Source: Pseudomonas sp. GR 6-02 (GTDB taxonomy: Bacteria; Pseudomonadota; Gammaproteobacteria; Pseudomonadales; Pseudomonadaceae). From it: a stretch of 64,000 bases of DNA. Of this stretch, positions 9,292-19,868 are shown one piece after another. The translations under genes were made by a program, and so were the position numbers. The notes beneath the pieces are model-generated. The model did no database searches, had not been told where the DNA came from, and was given only the letters and a program-made list of their open reading frames with translations. Location: assembly GCF_001655615.1 (NCBI RefSeq), contig NZ_CP011567.1, positions 1,311,001 through 1,375,000 of the forward strand, written 5' to 3'. Each line of letters begins with the position of its first letter. Position 1 is the stretch's first letter.

Positions 9292-9356
9292 GGCGAACAT
9301 CCTGCTTCGGTGATGGAGTGGGCGCGCACGGGCGGCGCGCAAAAGTGCGACATAAT

Positions 9357-9375
9357 GCAAATCTTTCGCATTATC
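9357..9375 (-). promoter_or_regulatory. Candidate Fur box upstream of icmP
   Basis: On the minus strand the 19 bases beginning GATAATG match 13 of 19 positions of the Fur consensus GATAATGATAATCATTATC. A perfect 7-bp inverted repeat, ATAATGC/GCATTAT, overlaps it. Upstream is TTTACA, with CATTAT 18 bases beyond it, so the site would sit between possible -35 and -10 elements. Fur repression in iron-replete cells is inferred. Confidence 0.6.
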
Positions 9376-9435
9376 TGTAAAGGGTTACGCCTGCAAATAT
9401 TTCTTATTCACGCAGATCAAAAGATCGCCGTTGTT

Positions 9436-11487
9436 TCAGAGGATGGCCGCGTTACTGCGCTGGGCCTGCTTGAGGTAGACGCTCAATTCCCGCGCCGGCA
9501 GCGGTTTGCTGTAGTGATAACCCTGACCTTCGTGGCAGCCTTCGGAGATGATGTAGGCCTCTTGCTCGGCGGTTTCCACGCCTTCGGCAATCACCTGCAT
9601 GCCCAGGCTTTTGCCCAGCTGGATGATGGCCCGGACGATGGTCGCATCGTCGTCGTCATCGAGCAGGTCCTGGACGAAGCTCTTGTCGATCTTGATCTTG
9701 TCCAGCGGCAGGCTTTTCAGATAACTCAATGACGAATAACCGGTGCCGAAGTCGTCGATGGCGATCAGCGCGCCGGAGCGACGCAGGCTCAGCAAGTGCT
9801 GGGCGGCGGTGCTGATGTCTTCCATCAGGCCGGTTTCGGTGACTTCCAGCTCCAGGCTGCGCGGTGGCAGGCGGTAGATCTGCAGCAGGTTATTGACCAC
9901 CCGCGGCAACTCGGCGTGGTGCAATTGCACGGTGGACAGGTTCACCGCCATGCGCAGGTCGACGAAGCCCTGATCGTGCCACTCGCGCAGTTGTTTGCAG
10001 GCCTGGTCCAGCACCCATTCGCCGATGGCGATGATGGTGCCGTTCTGTTCGGCCAGCGGAATGAACAGGTCCGGCGGCACCAGCCCATGCTCGGGATGCT
10101 GCCAGCGAATCAACGCCTCGACACCTACCACGCGATGATCGCGGTAGCTGATCTGCGGCTGGTAGACGAGGTAGAACTGGTCGCGGATCAAGGCGTCACG
10201 CAGATCTTTTTCCAGCTCGCGACGCCGACGCATTTCCGTGTCGACGCTGGCGATATAGAACTGATAGCGGTTGCGCGAGCGCGTCTTGGCCAGGGTCATG
10301 GTCTGCTCGGCTTTTTGCAGCAGCTTCTCGGTGCTGTCACCGTCCTCGGGGAACAGGGTGATGCCGATGGTGGCGCGCAGGCGGATTTCCTGATGATCGA
10401 GGGCGAACGCCGCTTCCAGATCATCGAGAATGCTTTGGGCCAGTTCGGCGGCTTCGTAGGGTTGTTCGATGTCGGCCTGGACCAGCGCGAACTGGTCGCC
10501 ACCCAAGCGGGCGAGGGCGCCGAGGCGGCCGCTGTGAGCCCGCAGGCGATCGGCCAGGGCCAGCAGCAACTGGTCGCCGGTCTGGTAGCTGAACTGTTCG
10601 TTGACGCCTTTGAAGTCATCGAGCCCGACACACAACACCGCGACCCGACGCTGCAGTTTGCCGGCGTCGACAAGGATCTTGTCCAGCTGTTGCTGCAATT
10701 GCTGGCGGTTCGGCAGACCGGTGAGAAAATCGTACTGGGCCATGCGTAACAGGCTGTTTTCTGCTTCGTGGCGCAGGTGAGTGTTGCGCTCAATGGATTC
10801 GAGCAGCTGGTTGGCGGTGTTGATCCAGACCCCCAGCTCGTTTCTTTCATGACCCTTGAGCTGTGGGATCTTGTGGGCGCTGGGCCGGTCCGGGTTGATT
10901 TCAGTCAGATGTTCGATGATCCGCGACAATGGTTTGGTCAGCAGCCAGTGGTAAACCAGATACAACACCAGGCTCATGGCCAGCGCGCGCAAGACGCCAG
11001 AGATGAAGATGATCACCGAACTGACGATGAAGCTCTGGCCGTAGGTGGCGGTGTCGAGGGTAATGCTCAGGTCGCCGTAGTACTCGCTGTAGGGACCGCG
11101 ACCCACCAGTTGGGTGGTGAACGTGCGTTCCTGGCCGAGGATCAGGTCAGTCAGCCAGCGGCTGTGGGACTGCTGAAGCTCGCGGGATTTTTGCGCGAGC
11201 ATGGCTTCGTGGGGGTGGCCGATGGAGGCCATGCGCACGGCGTCATCCTGGAACAGGCCTTCGATCACCTGCATGCCCATTTCCCGATCCAGGCTGTAGA
11301 CCGCCTGAGTGGAGGGATCGCGGAACATGTCGAGGATGCGCTGGGCATCGTTGGCAACCGCCTGACGTGTTTTATAGGCATCGAAAACAATCTGTGCGCA
11401 GCTCAAGACCACGCCGACGATCAATGCCGACAGGAGCACGACCCGGAGTAACTTCACCGACAAGCTGTTCTTGAGTTCCAGCTTCAA
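9436..11487 (-). CDS. bifA: Cyclic-di-GMP phosphodiesterase BifA (degenerate GGDEF plus EAL)
   Basis: A 683-residue inner-membrane protein. It has an N-terminal span (about residues 12-32), a periplasmic sensor segment, a second hydrophobic pair near 155-185, a HAMP-like linker, a GGDEF domain and a C-terminal EAL domain. The cyclase motif is GGDQF and the RxxD inhibitory site is not evident, so cyclase activity is unlikely. The EAL domain keeps its catalytic set: VEALIRW, NLS, LEVTET, DDFGTGYSS, IDKSF and AEGVET. In P. aeruginosa BifA (PA4367) degrades c-di-GMP and represses biofilm formation while promoting swarming. Position next to sodB and argO/argP matches PAO1. Confidence 0.93.
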   Translation of the reverse strand: MKLELKNSLSVKLLRVVLLSALIVGVVLSCAQIVFDAYKTRQAVANDAQRILDMFRDPSTQAVYSLDREMGMQVIEGLFQDDAVRMASIGHPHEAMLAQKSRELQQSHSRWLTDLILGQERTFTTQLVGRGPYSEYYGDLSITLDTATYGQSFIVSSVIIFISGVLRALAMSLVLYLVYHWLLTKPLSRIIEHLTEINPDRPSAHKIPQLKGHERNELGVWINTANQLLESIERNTHLRHEAENSLLRMAQYDFLTGLPNRQQLQQQLDKILVDAGKLQRRVAVLCVGLDDFKGVNEQFSYQTGDQLLLALADRLRAHSGRLGALARLGGDQFALVQADIEQPYEAAELAQSILDDLEAAFALDHQEIRLRATIGITLFPEDGDSTEKLLQKAEQTMTLAKTRSRNRYQFYIASVDTEMRRRRELEKDLRDALIRDQFYLVYQPQISYRDHRVVGVEALIRWQHPEHGLVPPDLFIPLAEQNGTIIAIGEWVLDQACKQLREWHDQGFVDLRMAVNLSTVQLHHAELPRVVNNLLQIYRLPPRSLELEVTETGLMEDISTAAQHLLSLRRSGALIAIDDFGTGYSSLSYLKSLPLDKIKIDKSFVQDLLDDDDDATIVRAIIQLGKSLGMQVIAEGVETAEQEAYIISEGCHEGQGYHYSKPLPARELSVYLKQAQRSNAAIL

Positions 11488-11829
11488 AGGGTTATTCCTT
11501 GTTCCGTGCGGGTAGCGTCAAGTTGCCATGAGTATTGGCAATCCCGTGATGGCAGTCAAAGGGACAATCCAACCCGGGGGATATTGCCGGTAGCTTGGCC
11601 GATATGCTGCTGTTTGGAGTATTTGCCCTATTAACACTGTGTCGGTTGCCGGGGCCCTCAACTTGAGGCGGTTGAGGCAATTTTTCCTTGTGTTGATGTT
11701 AGACCGCTGTACTGCGGGGGCAAGAGGGCGAATGCGGCTCGCGTTGTGGGAAAGCACGCCTTACGTACAGATTTTCGATGGCATAAAAAAACCCGGCATA
11801 AAAGCCGGGTTTTTTGACTGGCGCGAAGC
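11488..11829. other. Intergenic region between bifA and sodB
   Basis: 342 bases without a convincing gene. It holds the sodB terminator at 11785-11815 and must carry the bifA promoter, but I cannot pick out a clear -35/-10 pair. The sequence TTAGACCGC near 11699 and short GC-rich stretches show no obvious operator. Confidence 0.6.
11785..11815. terminator. Terminator after sodB
   Basis: AAAAAACCCGGC, a six-base loop, then GCCGGGTTTTTT gives a perfect 12-bp stem with A and T tracts on both sides. It lies 15 bases beyond the sodB stop and could work in both directions. Confidence 0.93.
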
Positions 11830-12426
11830 TTAAGCGGTGAAGGTTTTGCCTTCGAACTGCTCAGCCACGAATTTCCAGTTGACCAGGTTCCAGAACGCTT
11901 CGACGTACTTCGGACGAAGGTTGCGGTAGTCGATGTAGTAAGCGTGTTCCCAGACGTCGCAGGTCAGCAGCGGGGTATCGCCGCTGGTCAGCGGGTTGCC
12001 GGCGCCGATGGTGCTGGCCAGGGCCAGGGAACCGTCAGCCTTTTTCACCAGCCAGCCCCAACCGGAACCGAAGGTGCCGATGGACGTTTTGCTGAACTCT
12101 TCCTTGAACTTGTCGAACGAACCGAAAGCAGCGTTGATGGCATCAGCCAGAGCGCCGGTTGGTTGACCGCCGGCGTTTGGCGCCAGGCAGTTCCAGTAGA
12201 AAGTGTGGTTCCAGACCTGAGCGGCGTTGTTGAAGATACCGCCCGAGGAAGTCTTGACGATTTCTTCCAGGGTCTTGCCTTCGAACTCGGTGCCTGGCAC
12301 CAGGTTGTTCAGGTTCACGACATAGGTGTTGTGGTGCTTGTCGTGGTGGTATTGCAGAGTTTCCTCTGAAATGTGCGGCTGCAGGGCATTGTGCGCGTAA
12401 GGCAGCGGCGGCAATTCGAAAGCCAT
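11830..12426 (-). CDS. sodB: Iron superoxide dismutase
   Basis: A 198-residue cytoplasmic Fe-SOD that dismutates superoxide to hydrogen peroxide and oxygen. The metal ligands are visible: His in LQYHHDKHH, His in VWNHTFYW, and Asp and His in [14 protein letters not shown]. The length and the sequence [20 protein letters not shown] match bacterial SodB. The start at 12426 has AGGAG seven bases upstream; the in-frame extension to 12474 is not needed. It is monocistronic, with a strong terminator just after the stop. In many proteobacteria Fe-SOD is iron-responsive, but I see no obvious Fur box immediately upstream. Confidence 0.96.
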   Translation of the reverse strand: MAFELPPLPYAHNALQPHISEETLQYHHDKHHNTYVVNLNNLVPGTEFEGKTLEEIVKTSSGGIFNNAAQVWNHTFYWNCLAPNAGGQPTGALADAINAAFGSFDKFKEEFSKTSIGTFGSGWGWLVKKADGSLALASTIGAGNPLTSGDTPLLTCDVWEHAYYIDYRNLRPKYVEAFWNLVNWKFVAEQFEGKTFTA

Positions 12427-12602
12427 GATGATTCTCCTAATCAGGTCAGTTGCGGTGAGCGCAAGGCCGATCACGGGCGGCCAGACATGCGCCGGGGAGT
12501 TTGTACTCTTTGCGGCGCAGGGATCGGATCATAGCACCGGGGGTGCGGCATAACCACGCAACAACTGTGTGGAATAGAGGTTCCAGAGCCTTTTGGAATA
12601 AA

Positions 12603-13205
12603 TCATGAAGCGATGATTAACTGGAACGCTACGGTGAACATCATTACGGCCACCAACAGGTCGAGGATTCGCCAAGTGCTTGGCCGTGCCAACCACGGTG
12701 CCAACCACGCTGCGCCAAGGGCCAGGGTAAAAAACCACAGCAACGATGCACTGGCCGCGCCCACGACATAAGCACCGGGCTCGGTCTGTTGTGCGCCAAG
12801 GGAGCCGATCAGCAACACGGTGTCCAGGTAGACGTGCGGGTTGAGCAAGGTCACCGCCAAAGCGCTGAGCAGCACCGCCCGTAATGAGCGCACGGTCTGG
12901 TTCTCGCCGTGTTGCAGGCTCTGTTTCGAGCACGCCCGACGCAGCGCCAGGCTGCCATACCACAGCAGAAACGCCGCGCCACCCCAACGAGCGATGGCCA
13001 ACAGAGTCGGGTTCTGCGCCAGCAACGTCGCCAGGCCGAACACCCCGGCGGCCACCAGCAACGCATCGCAGGTTACGCAGAGCGCCGCCACCGGCAGGTG
13101 ATGTTCACGTCGAAGGCTCTGCGCCAACACAAACGCATTCTGAGTGCCGATCGCCATGATCAGCCCGGCGGCCACCAACAGGCCGTTCACATAGCTTTGC
13201 CACAT
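12603..13205 (-). CDS. argO: LysE-family amino-acid exporter (ArgO)
   Basis: A 200-residue membrane protein with about six hydrophobic spans and the LysE/ArgO N-terminal pattern GLIMAIGTQNAFVLAQSLRREH, used to export L-arginine or L-lysine. It also carries the conserved LLNPHVYLDTVLLIGS, which is typical of the family. The start at 13205 has GGAG about ten bases upstream and lies seven bases after the stop of the ACT-domain gene, so the two form an operon. The divergent neighbour is argP, the known activator of argO in enterobacteria. This makes lysine/arginine-responsive export the likely role. Confidence 0.9.
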   Translation of the reverse strand: MWQSYVNGLLVAAGLIMAIGTQNAFVLAQSLRREHHLPVAALCVTCDALLVAAGVFGLATLLAQNPTLLAIARWGGAAFLLWYGSLALRRACSKQSLQHGENQTVRSLRAVLLSALAVTLLNPHVYLDTVLLIGSLGAQQTEPGAYVVGAASASLLWFFTLALGAAWLAPWLARPSTWRILDLLVAVMMFTVAFQLIIAS

Positions 13206-13212
13206 AAGATTT

Positions 13213-13614
13213 TTACTCCGCGTTGGCCGCCAGATCCCGCAGTACCTGCAGGGCGCGTTCGGCATCGGCCTGGCCGACGAACAAATGGTCGTGGTAGTAG
13301 CCGGCAATCACGTTGCAACTGATGCCGGCCTGGCCCAGTGCCGTGGCGAACGCGGCGGTCAGGCCGACGGCTTCAAGGGCTGAGTGCACGTTCAAGGTGA
13401 TCCAGGCAGCGATGTAGTCGAAGCTGAAACCGGCCTTCTCGGCGTGGGAACGTTGCAGAATCACCGTCAGCCCTTCCTGTTCGCGGAAGCTGCCGACAAT
13501 CTCAAGGCCTGCGGGCAGCTTGCCGTCAGGCAACGTGCAGAACACGTATTCGCCGTCGTTGAGTTGCGGGCTCATGCTGCGCAGCAGGGTTGCCAAAGAG
13601 GTTTCGCCAGCCAT
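13213..13614 (-). CDS. ACT-domain protein (PA4364-like)
   Basis: A 133-residue soluble protein made of two ACT-like halves, with segments TVILQRSHAEKAGFSFDYIAAW and LGQAGISCNVIAGYYHDHLFV. ACT domains bind amino acids. Its position as the first gene of the argO operon, divergent from argP, suggests it senses lysine or arginine or tunes export; that role is inferred. The downstream argO start is seven bases from its stop. Confidence 0.8.
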   Translation of the reverse strand: MAGETSLATLLRSMSPQLNDGEYVFCTLPDGKLPAGLEIVGSFREQEGLTVILQRSHAEKAGFSFDYIAAWITLNVHSALEAVGLTAAFATALGQAGISCNVIAGYYHDHLFVGQADAERALQVLRDLAANAE

Positions 13615-13710
13615 GTCGGTGATCCTTGTTCAAGAGTTCTTGCTGGCCATTCTCCGGTGGGAAGTTGTATAAGAAAAACCAATAGTGCTGATCGCTCATT
13701 AGGAAAACTG

Positions 13711-14604
13711 ATGTTCGACTACAAATTACTGTCCGCCCTCGCCGCCGTGATCGAGCAGGCCGGATTCGAACGCGCCGCGCAGGTCTTGGGCTTGTCCCAA
13801 TCGGCCATCTCCCAGCGCATCAAATTGCTCGAGGCGCGGGTCGGCCAACCGGTGCTGGTGCGGGTCACGCCTCCTGCTCCGACGGAGATTGGCCGGCGAT
13901 TGCTCAACCATGTGCAGCAGGTGCGATTGCTGGAACGCGATCTGCAAAGCCTGGTGCCGGCGCTGGACGAAGAAGGCCTGCCGGAACGCCTGCGTATCGC
14001 GCTGAACGCTGACAGCCTGGCCACCTGGTGGGCTGCGGCGGTGGGGGATTTTTGCGCGCAGGAGCATCTGTTGCTCGACCTGGTGGTGGAAGACCAGACC
14101 GTCGGCCTCAAACGCATGCGCGCAGGCGAAGTGGCGGGGTGTCTGTGCGCCAGTGAGCGGCCGGTGGCCGGTGCGCGCAGCGTGCTGTTGGGGGCGATGC
14201 GCTACCGTGCGTTGGCCAGCCCTGCATTCATTGCCCGGCATTTTCCCCAAGGTGTGCGTGCCGATCAGTTGGCCAGAACCCCGGCGCTGGTATTTGGCCC
14301 GGACGATTTCCTGCAGCATCGTTACCTCGCGTCAGTCGGCGTGAACGGCGGTTTCGAACACCATTTATGCCCGTCTTCCGAAGGTTTTCTTCGTCTCACG
14401 GAAGCAGGGCTTGGCTGGGGCCTGGTGCCTGAATTGCAAGTGCGCGAGCAACTGGCGCGCGGCCAATTGGTGGAGCTTTTGCCAGATAAGCCGATCGATG
14501 TGCCGCTGTACTGGCATCATTGGCGCAATGGCGGTCAGCTGTTGGGGTTACTCACCGATCAATTGGTGCGTTCGTCGAAGCAATGGCTGGTGCCGTTGGA
14601 CTGA
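13711..14604 (+). CDS. argP: LysR-family regulator ArgP (IciA)
   Basis: A 297-residue LysR-type regulator. The winged-helix DNA-binding domain occupies the first 60 residues, with FERAAQVLGLSQSAISQRIKLLEARVG as the helix-turn-helix. The C-terminal effector domain begins near residue 90. Start at the ATG at 13711, preceded by AGGA; a longer open frame upstream overlaps the divergent gene and is ignored. In E. coli ArgP binds lysine or arginine and controls argO. Here the 96-bp divergent gap to the ACT/argO operon must hold the shared control region. Confidence 0.9.
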   Translation: MFDYKLLSALAAVIEQAGFERAAQVLGLSQSAISQRIKLLEARVGQPVLVRVTPPAPTEIGRRLLNHVQQVRLLERDLQSLVPALDEEGLPERLRIALNADSLATWWAAAVGDFCAQEHLLLDLVVEDQTVGLKRMRAGEVAGCLCASERPVAGARSVLLGAMRYRALASPAFIARHFPQGVRADQLARTPALVFGPDDFLQHRYLASVGVNGGFEHHLCPSSEGFLRLTEAGLGWGLVPELQVREQLARGQLVELLPDKPIDVPLYWHHWRNGGQLLGLLTDQLVRSSKQWLVPLD

Positions 14605-14672
14605 CGGCTGGCGTCAAGACCTCACGCCCTATGCAAAACGAAAAACGCAAAACGAAATATTCGGAGCAATAC

Positions 14673-15665
14673 ATGAAGATTCTGGTCACCGGCGCAAGCG
14701 GCTTCATTGGCGGGCGCTTTGCGCGTTTCGCCCTGGAGCAGGGCCTGGATGTGCGGGTCAACGGTCGCCGGGCCGAGAGCGTCGAGCATCTGGTGCGCCG
14801 TGGTGCCGAGTTCATCCAGGGCGACTTGAGCGACCCGCAACTGGCGCGCGACCTGTGTTCCGACGTCGAAGCCGTGGTCCATTGCGCCGGCGCTGTCGGT
14901 TTGTGGGGGCGCTATCAGGATTTCCATCAAGGCAACGTCGAGGTCACCGAGAACGTGGTCGAGGCCTGCCTGAAACAACGGGTGCGGCGCCTGGTGCACT
15001 TGTCGTCGCCATCGATTTACTTCGATGGCCGCGATCATCTGGGGTTGACCGAAGACCAGGTGCCCAAGCGCTTCAAGCATCCTTACGCCGCAACCAAATA
15101 CCTGGCCGAGCAAAAAGTTTTCGGTGCGCAGGAGTTCGGCCTCGAAACCCTGGCCCTGCGCCCGCGTTTCGTGACGGGCGCAGGCGACATGAGCATTTTC
15201 CCCAGGTTGCTGAAGATGCAACGCAAAGGGCGGTTGGCGATTATCGGCAATGGCCTGAACAAGGTTGACTTCACCAGTGTGCAAAACCTCAATGAGGCGT
15301 TGTTCAGTAGCTTGCTGGCCAGCGGTTCGGCCTTGGGCAAGGCCTACAACATCAGCAACGGAGCGCCGGTGCCGTTGTGGGATGTGGTCAATTACGTGAT
15401 GCGCAATATGGATGTGCCACAGGTGACCCGTTACCGTTCCTACGGCTTGGCCTACAGCCTTGCCGCGCTCAACGAGGGTGTTTGCAAGCTGTGGCCGGGT
15501 CGTCCCGAGCCGACCCTGTCGCGGCTGGGCATGCAGGTAATGAACAAAAATTTCACCCTGGACATCAGTCGCGCCCGGCATTATCTGGATTACGATCCGA
15601 AAGTCAGTCTCTGGACCGCCCTCGATGAATTTTGCGCCTGGTGGAAGGCTCAGGACATTCGCTGA
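14673..15665 (+). CDS. NAD(P)-dependent epimerase/dehydratase (extended SDR)
   Basis: A 330-residue extended short-chain dehydrogenase. The nucleotide-binding GASGFIGG motif is at residues 8-15 and the catalytic YAATK (Tyr-x3-Lys) near residue 145. The SPSIYFDG segment supplies the active-site serine region. It resembles the 3-beta-hydroxysteroid dehydrogenase/isomerase-like subgroup, but the substrate cannot be told. The start at 14673 has GGAG eight bases upstream. It follows argP by 68 bases on the same strand and matches the PA4361/PA4360 area of PAO1. Confidence 0.78.
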   Translation: MKILVTGASGFIGGRFARFALEQGLDVRVNGRRAESVEHLVRRGAEFIQGDLSDPQLARDLCSDVEAVVHCAGAVGLWGRYQDFHQGNVEVTENVVEACLKQRVRRLVHLSSPSIYFDGRDHLGLTEDQVPKRFKHPYAATKYLAEQKVFGAQEFGLETLALRPRFVTGAGDMSIFPRLLKMQRKGRLAIIGNGLNKVDFTSVQNLNEALFSSLLASGSALGKAYNISNGAPVPLWDVVNYVMRNMDVPQVTRYRSYGLAYSLAALNEGVCKLWPGRPEPTLSRLGMQVMNKNFTLDISRARHYLDYDPKVSLWTALDEFCAWWKAQDIR

Positions 15666-15781
15666 CACACAAGGGCCGCCCCCTACTGAACCGAGTTCGG
15701 GGTTCAGGGTCAACCGGTGCGCCAGCGAGGGTTATACTTCGCCGCATCAAGCCATCACCGCGTTTTACAAAGGTTGACTCA

Positions 15782-16651
15782 ATGTCCATGCGTAACGATG
15801 CCAACGACGACTTCGACGATGTACCGAGCCTGCGTGCCGACAGCCTCGACGACGATGATTTTCCGACCACCGCGCGCACTTCCGTGCATTCGCGCACCAC
15901 ACCGGTAGTCAAGGTCAAAGGCCCGAGCACCGGCCCGCTGTGGGCGTTGGTCGGTGCGTTGTTCTTTGCCTTCGCTGGCCTTGCCTGGTGGAGTTTCCAG
16001 CAGATATCGCTGATGGAACAACAACTGGTGGCGACCCAGGAAAGTTTCGCCCGTATCAGTGAGGAAGCGGCGGGGCGCTTGCAGGACATTTCCGGCAAGG
16101 TCGTGGCCAGCCAGTCCACGGTCAACACCGGCAGTGAAGCGTTGAAGCTGCAAATAAAACAACTGGAAGGCAAGCTCCAGGACCAGAGCAAACAGCTGGA
16201 AAGCAAACTCCAGGATCAGAGTAAACAGCAGCAAGGCGTGCTCGGCCAGACCTCCGATCTGGACAAGCGCCTGGCGCAAATGACCACGCAGGCCAGCGAA
16301 CAACAAGCGGCCAATGCTCAGTTGCAGGCCCAAGTCAAAGCCTTGAGCGGCGAGCTGGCCGCGTTGAAGAGCGCACCGGCTGATACCAGCAAAGTCGACG
16401 CCCAACTGAAAAGCCTTGGCGCCGATATCGCTGCGCTGAAGCGGCAAGGCAACCCGAGCGCTGCAGTCGAGCGTCTGGAGCAAGACATGATCGTGCTCAA
16501 AAGCCAACAGGACAACCGCCCGGCCGCGGCGCAAGGTGGCAACAATACCGCCGAGTTCGACGCCTTCCGTGGCCAGGTCACCCGCAACATCAACACCCTG
16601 CAGGCGCAGATCCAGAACCTGCAACAACAGCTGCACGCCCGGCCTCAATAG
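15782..16651 (+). CDS. Membrane-anchored coiled-coil protein
   Basis: A 289-residue protein with an acidic N-terminal cytoplasmic stretch (residues 1-45, many Asp) and a single membrane span near 50-72 (PLWALVGALFFAFAGLAWW). A long Gln/Lys/Ala-rich coiled coil follows to the end, including near-repeats of KLQDQSKQ. The architecture recalls periplasmic coiled-coil proteins of the envelope or cell-division type, but no function is established. Start at 15782 with AAAGG eight bases upstream; the in-frame codon six bases later is an alternative. Confidence 0.7.
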   Translation: MSMRNDANDDFDDVPSLRADSLDDDDFPTTARTSVHSRTTPVVKVKGPSTGPLWALVGALFFAFAGLAWWSFQQISLMEQQLVATQESFARISEEAAGRLQDISGKVVASQSTVNTGSEALKLQIKQLEGKLQDQSKQLESKLQDQSKQQQGVLGQTSDLDKRLAQMTTQASEQQAANAQLQAQVKALSGELAALKSAPADTSKVDAQLKSLGADIAALKRQGNPSAAVERLEQDMIVLKSQQDNRPAAAQGGNNTAEFDAFRGQVTRNINTLQAQIQNLQQQLHARPQ

Positions 16652-16698
16652 CCCGATGCAGTGATGTTGTGTGGAGTGGGCCTGTGGAGTGGGACTTT

Positions 16699-16830
16699 TG
16701 TGGCGAGGGAGCTTGCTCCCGCTCGACTGCGCAGCAGTCGCAAATCAGGCACCGCAGGTTATCTGAATAGCGGTGGTGAATGGGTTTGGGGCGGCTGCGC
16801 CACCCAACGGGAGCAAGCTCCCTCGCCACA
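16699..16830. repeat. REPIN copy 1 (GTGGCGAGGGAGC family)
   Basis: The terminal arm at 16699-16721 (TGTGGCGAGGGAGCTTGCTC...) is repeated inverted at 16808-16830. A second inner palindrome, GACTGCGCAGCAGTC, follows the left arm. It lies between the convergent coiled-coil and DHA2 genes. Confidence 0.9.
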
Positions 16831-16899
16831 GAAAGCAACACAACGCCTGGTCGCTAGTGGTGTCCGGGCTGACGTCTTCGCGGGCAAGCCTCGGTCTTT

Positions 16900-18417
16900 C
16901 TATCGAACCTTGTCTTCCCGCCCGCGCAACACCCTGTTCGGCATGGCAATCGCCGCCGCCAGCCCCAGCAGCGACACCGCCGCGCTGACCATCAGTAAAT
17001 GCCTGAAGGTCAGCAGCAGCTCGGCGCGCAAGGCGTTTTGCGCATCCCCCGGCGCGGCGTTCAAACCATCGAGCAAGACATTCCCCGAACGGCCCTCGGC
17101 AATCAGCGACGAGCCGGCCAGGTGCGCGAAACTGGAGTCCTGCAACAACGCCAGCAACAGCGCCGACATCAACGCCACGCCCACTGCACCGCCCAGAGCG
17201 CGGAACAGATTGGTGGTGCTGGTGGCAACGCCAATGTCCCGTTGATCCACCGAGTTTTGCGTGCCCACCAACGACGTCGGGAACTGCATGCCGCCAGCGA
17301 TTCCGCAGAGCAACATGAACAGGCTGCTCAGCACAAACGCCTGCGGCGCACTGAACGCCATGCCGAGAATCGCCAACGGCATGAGCAACGCGCCGGTCAG
17401 GATCATCGGTTTGTAACGACCGGTCACCGAGGTCCGGCGCCCGGCGAAATAGGCGCCTATCGGCAAGCCCATGGCCAGCGGCAACAGGTGCAGTGCCGCG
17501 CTGTCGGCCCCGGCGCCGGTGACGCTCTGGAAGCGCAGCGGCATCAGCACGATCAGGGAAATCGCCTGGAAACTGGTGAAGAAAATCGTGCACCAGCAAA
17601 GGATCGCATTGCGGTTGGCGAACAAATGCATCGGCAGCAACGGTTCCCGCGCCCGCCGTTCATGCCAGACGAACACCGCCAGCACCGCCACCGCACAACC
17701 GAGCAAACCCGCCACTTCGGGGCTGCGCCACGAATGCCCCTGGCCAACCTGAGTGATGCCCAGCAACAACGCCGTCAGGCCAATGATCATCAGCAACGTA
17801 CCGAGGTAGTCGATGATCGGCTTGCGCTGCGGCACCGGCAGCCCTACCAGCGTGCGATAAGCCACCCACCAGGCACCCAGGCCCAACGGCAGGTTGATCA
17901 GGAATACCCAGCGCCAGGACAGGTATTCGGTCATGTAGCCACCGAGTACCGGGCCGGCCACGCTGGCCACCGCGTACATGCTGCTGAAGTAGCCCTGATA
18001 GCGACCGCGTTCGCGCGGTGGAACGATGTCGCCGATGATCGCCTGGCTCACCGAAATCATTCCGCCGGCGCCGATGCCTTGAAAGATCCGCGCCAGCACC
18101 AGTTGCTCCATGCTTTGCGCCATGCCGCAGAACAATGAAGCCAGGGTGAACAAACCCATGCCGAACAGCATCAACCGGCGGCGGCCATACAGATCGCCGA
18201 GCTTGCCGTAGATCGGCACCGCCACGGTCATCGCCACCATGTAGCCGGAAATGACCCAGGCCAGCAGGCTGACGTCCTTGAACTGCGCGGAAATCGCCGG
18301 CATCGACACAGCGACGATGGTCTGGTCCAGCGCGCCCAGAAAGATCGCCAGCATCAGGGCGATCAGCACGCTGCGAATGGCCGGTTTGGGCGTTTCAGGC
18401 CGGTTGAGATTGGTCAC
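16900..18417 (-). CDS. DHA2-family MFS drug/solute exporter
   Basis: A 505-residue major-facilitator protein of the 14-span DHA2 (EmrB/QacA) type. Motif A is GKLGDLYGRRRLMLFGM, and motif D1 is read in FLGALDQTIVAVSMPAI. The GTG at 18417 is preceded by AGGT six bases upstream; a TTG at 18456 is the other option. It is directly downstream of pobA (79 bases) and probably shares its promoter. That would link it to aromatic-acid stress or transport rather than to general antibiotics; this link is inferred. Confidence 0.85.
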   Translation of the reverse strand: MTNLNRPETPKPAIRSVLIALMLAIFLGALDQTIVAVSMPAISAQFKDVSLLAWVISGYMVAMTVAVPIYGKLGDLYGRRRLMLFGMGLFTLASLFCGMAQSMEQLVLARIFQGIGAGGMISVSQAIIGDIVPPRERGRYQGYFSSMYAVASVAGPVLGGYMTEYLSWRWVFLINLPLGLGAWWVAYRTLVGLPVPQRKPIIDYLGTLLMIIGLTALLLGITQVGQGHSWRSPEVAGLLGCAVAVLAVFVWHERRAREPLLPMHLFANRNAILCWCTIFFTSFQAISLIVLMPLRFQSVTGAGADSAALHLLPLAMGLPIGAYFAGRRTSVTGRYKPMILTGALLMPLAILGMAFSAPQAFVLSSLFMLLCGIAGGMQFPTSLVGTQNSVDQRDIGVATSTTNLFRALGGAVGVALMSALLLALLQDSSFAHLAGSSLIAEGRSGNVLLDGLNAAPGDAQNALRAELLLTFRHLLMVSAAVSLLGLAAAIAMPNRVLRGREDKVR

Positions 18418-18495
18418 GGTAAAACCTGCGGGCAGTGATGGACCCGCAAGGAGCAAGGCGAGCGGGAGTGCTCGCCAGTGTAAGTCGATAGGAGC

Positions 18496-19842
<1,347 letters not shown>

Positions 19843-19868
19843 TTACCTTCGAGGCCTGGATTGAAGTG

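Noticed and set aside
7966..9732. 588-codon plus-strand frame opposite icmP
   Set aside because: The composition (Gly, Val, Phe, His runs) is that of an antisense shadow, and it runs across the icmP promoter into bifA.
12535..12550. GCACC/GGTGC hairpin between argO and sodB as an argO terminator
   Set aside because: The stem is only five base pairs and no T tract follows, so it is too weak to call.
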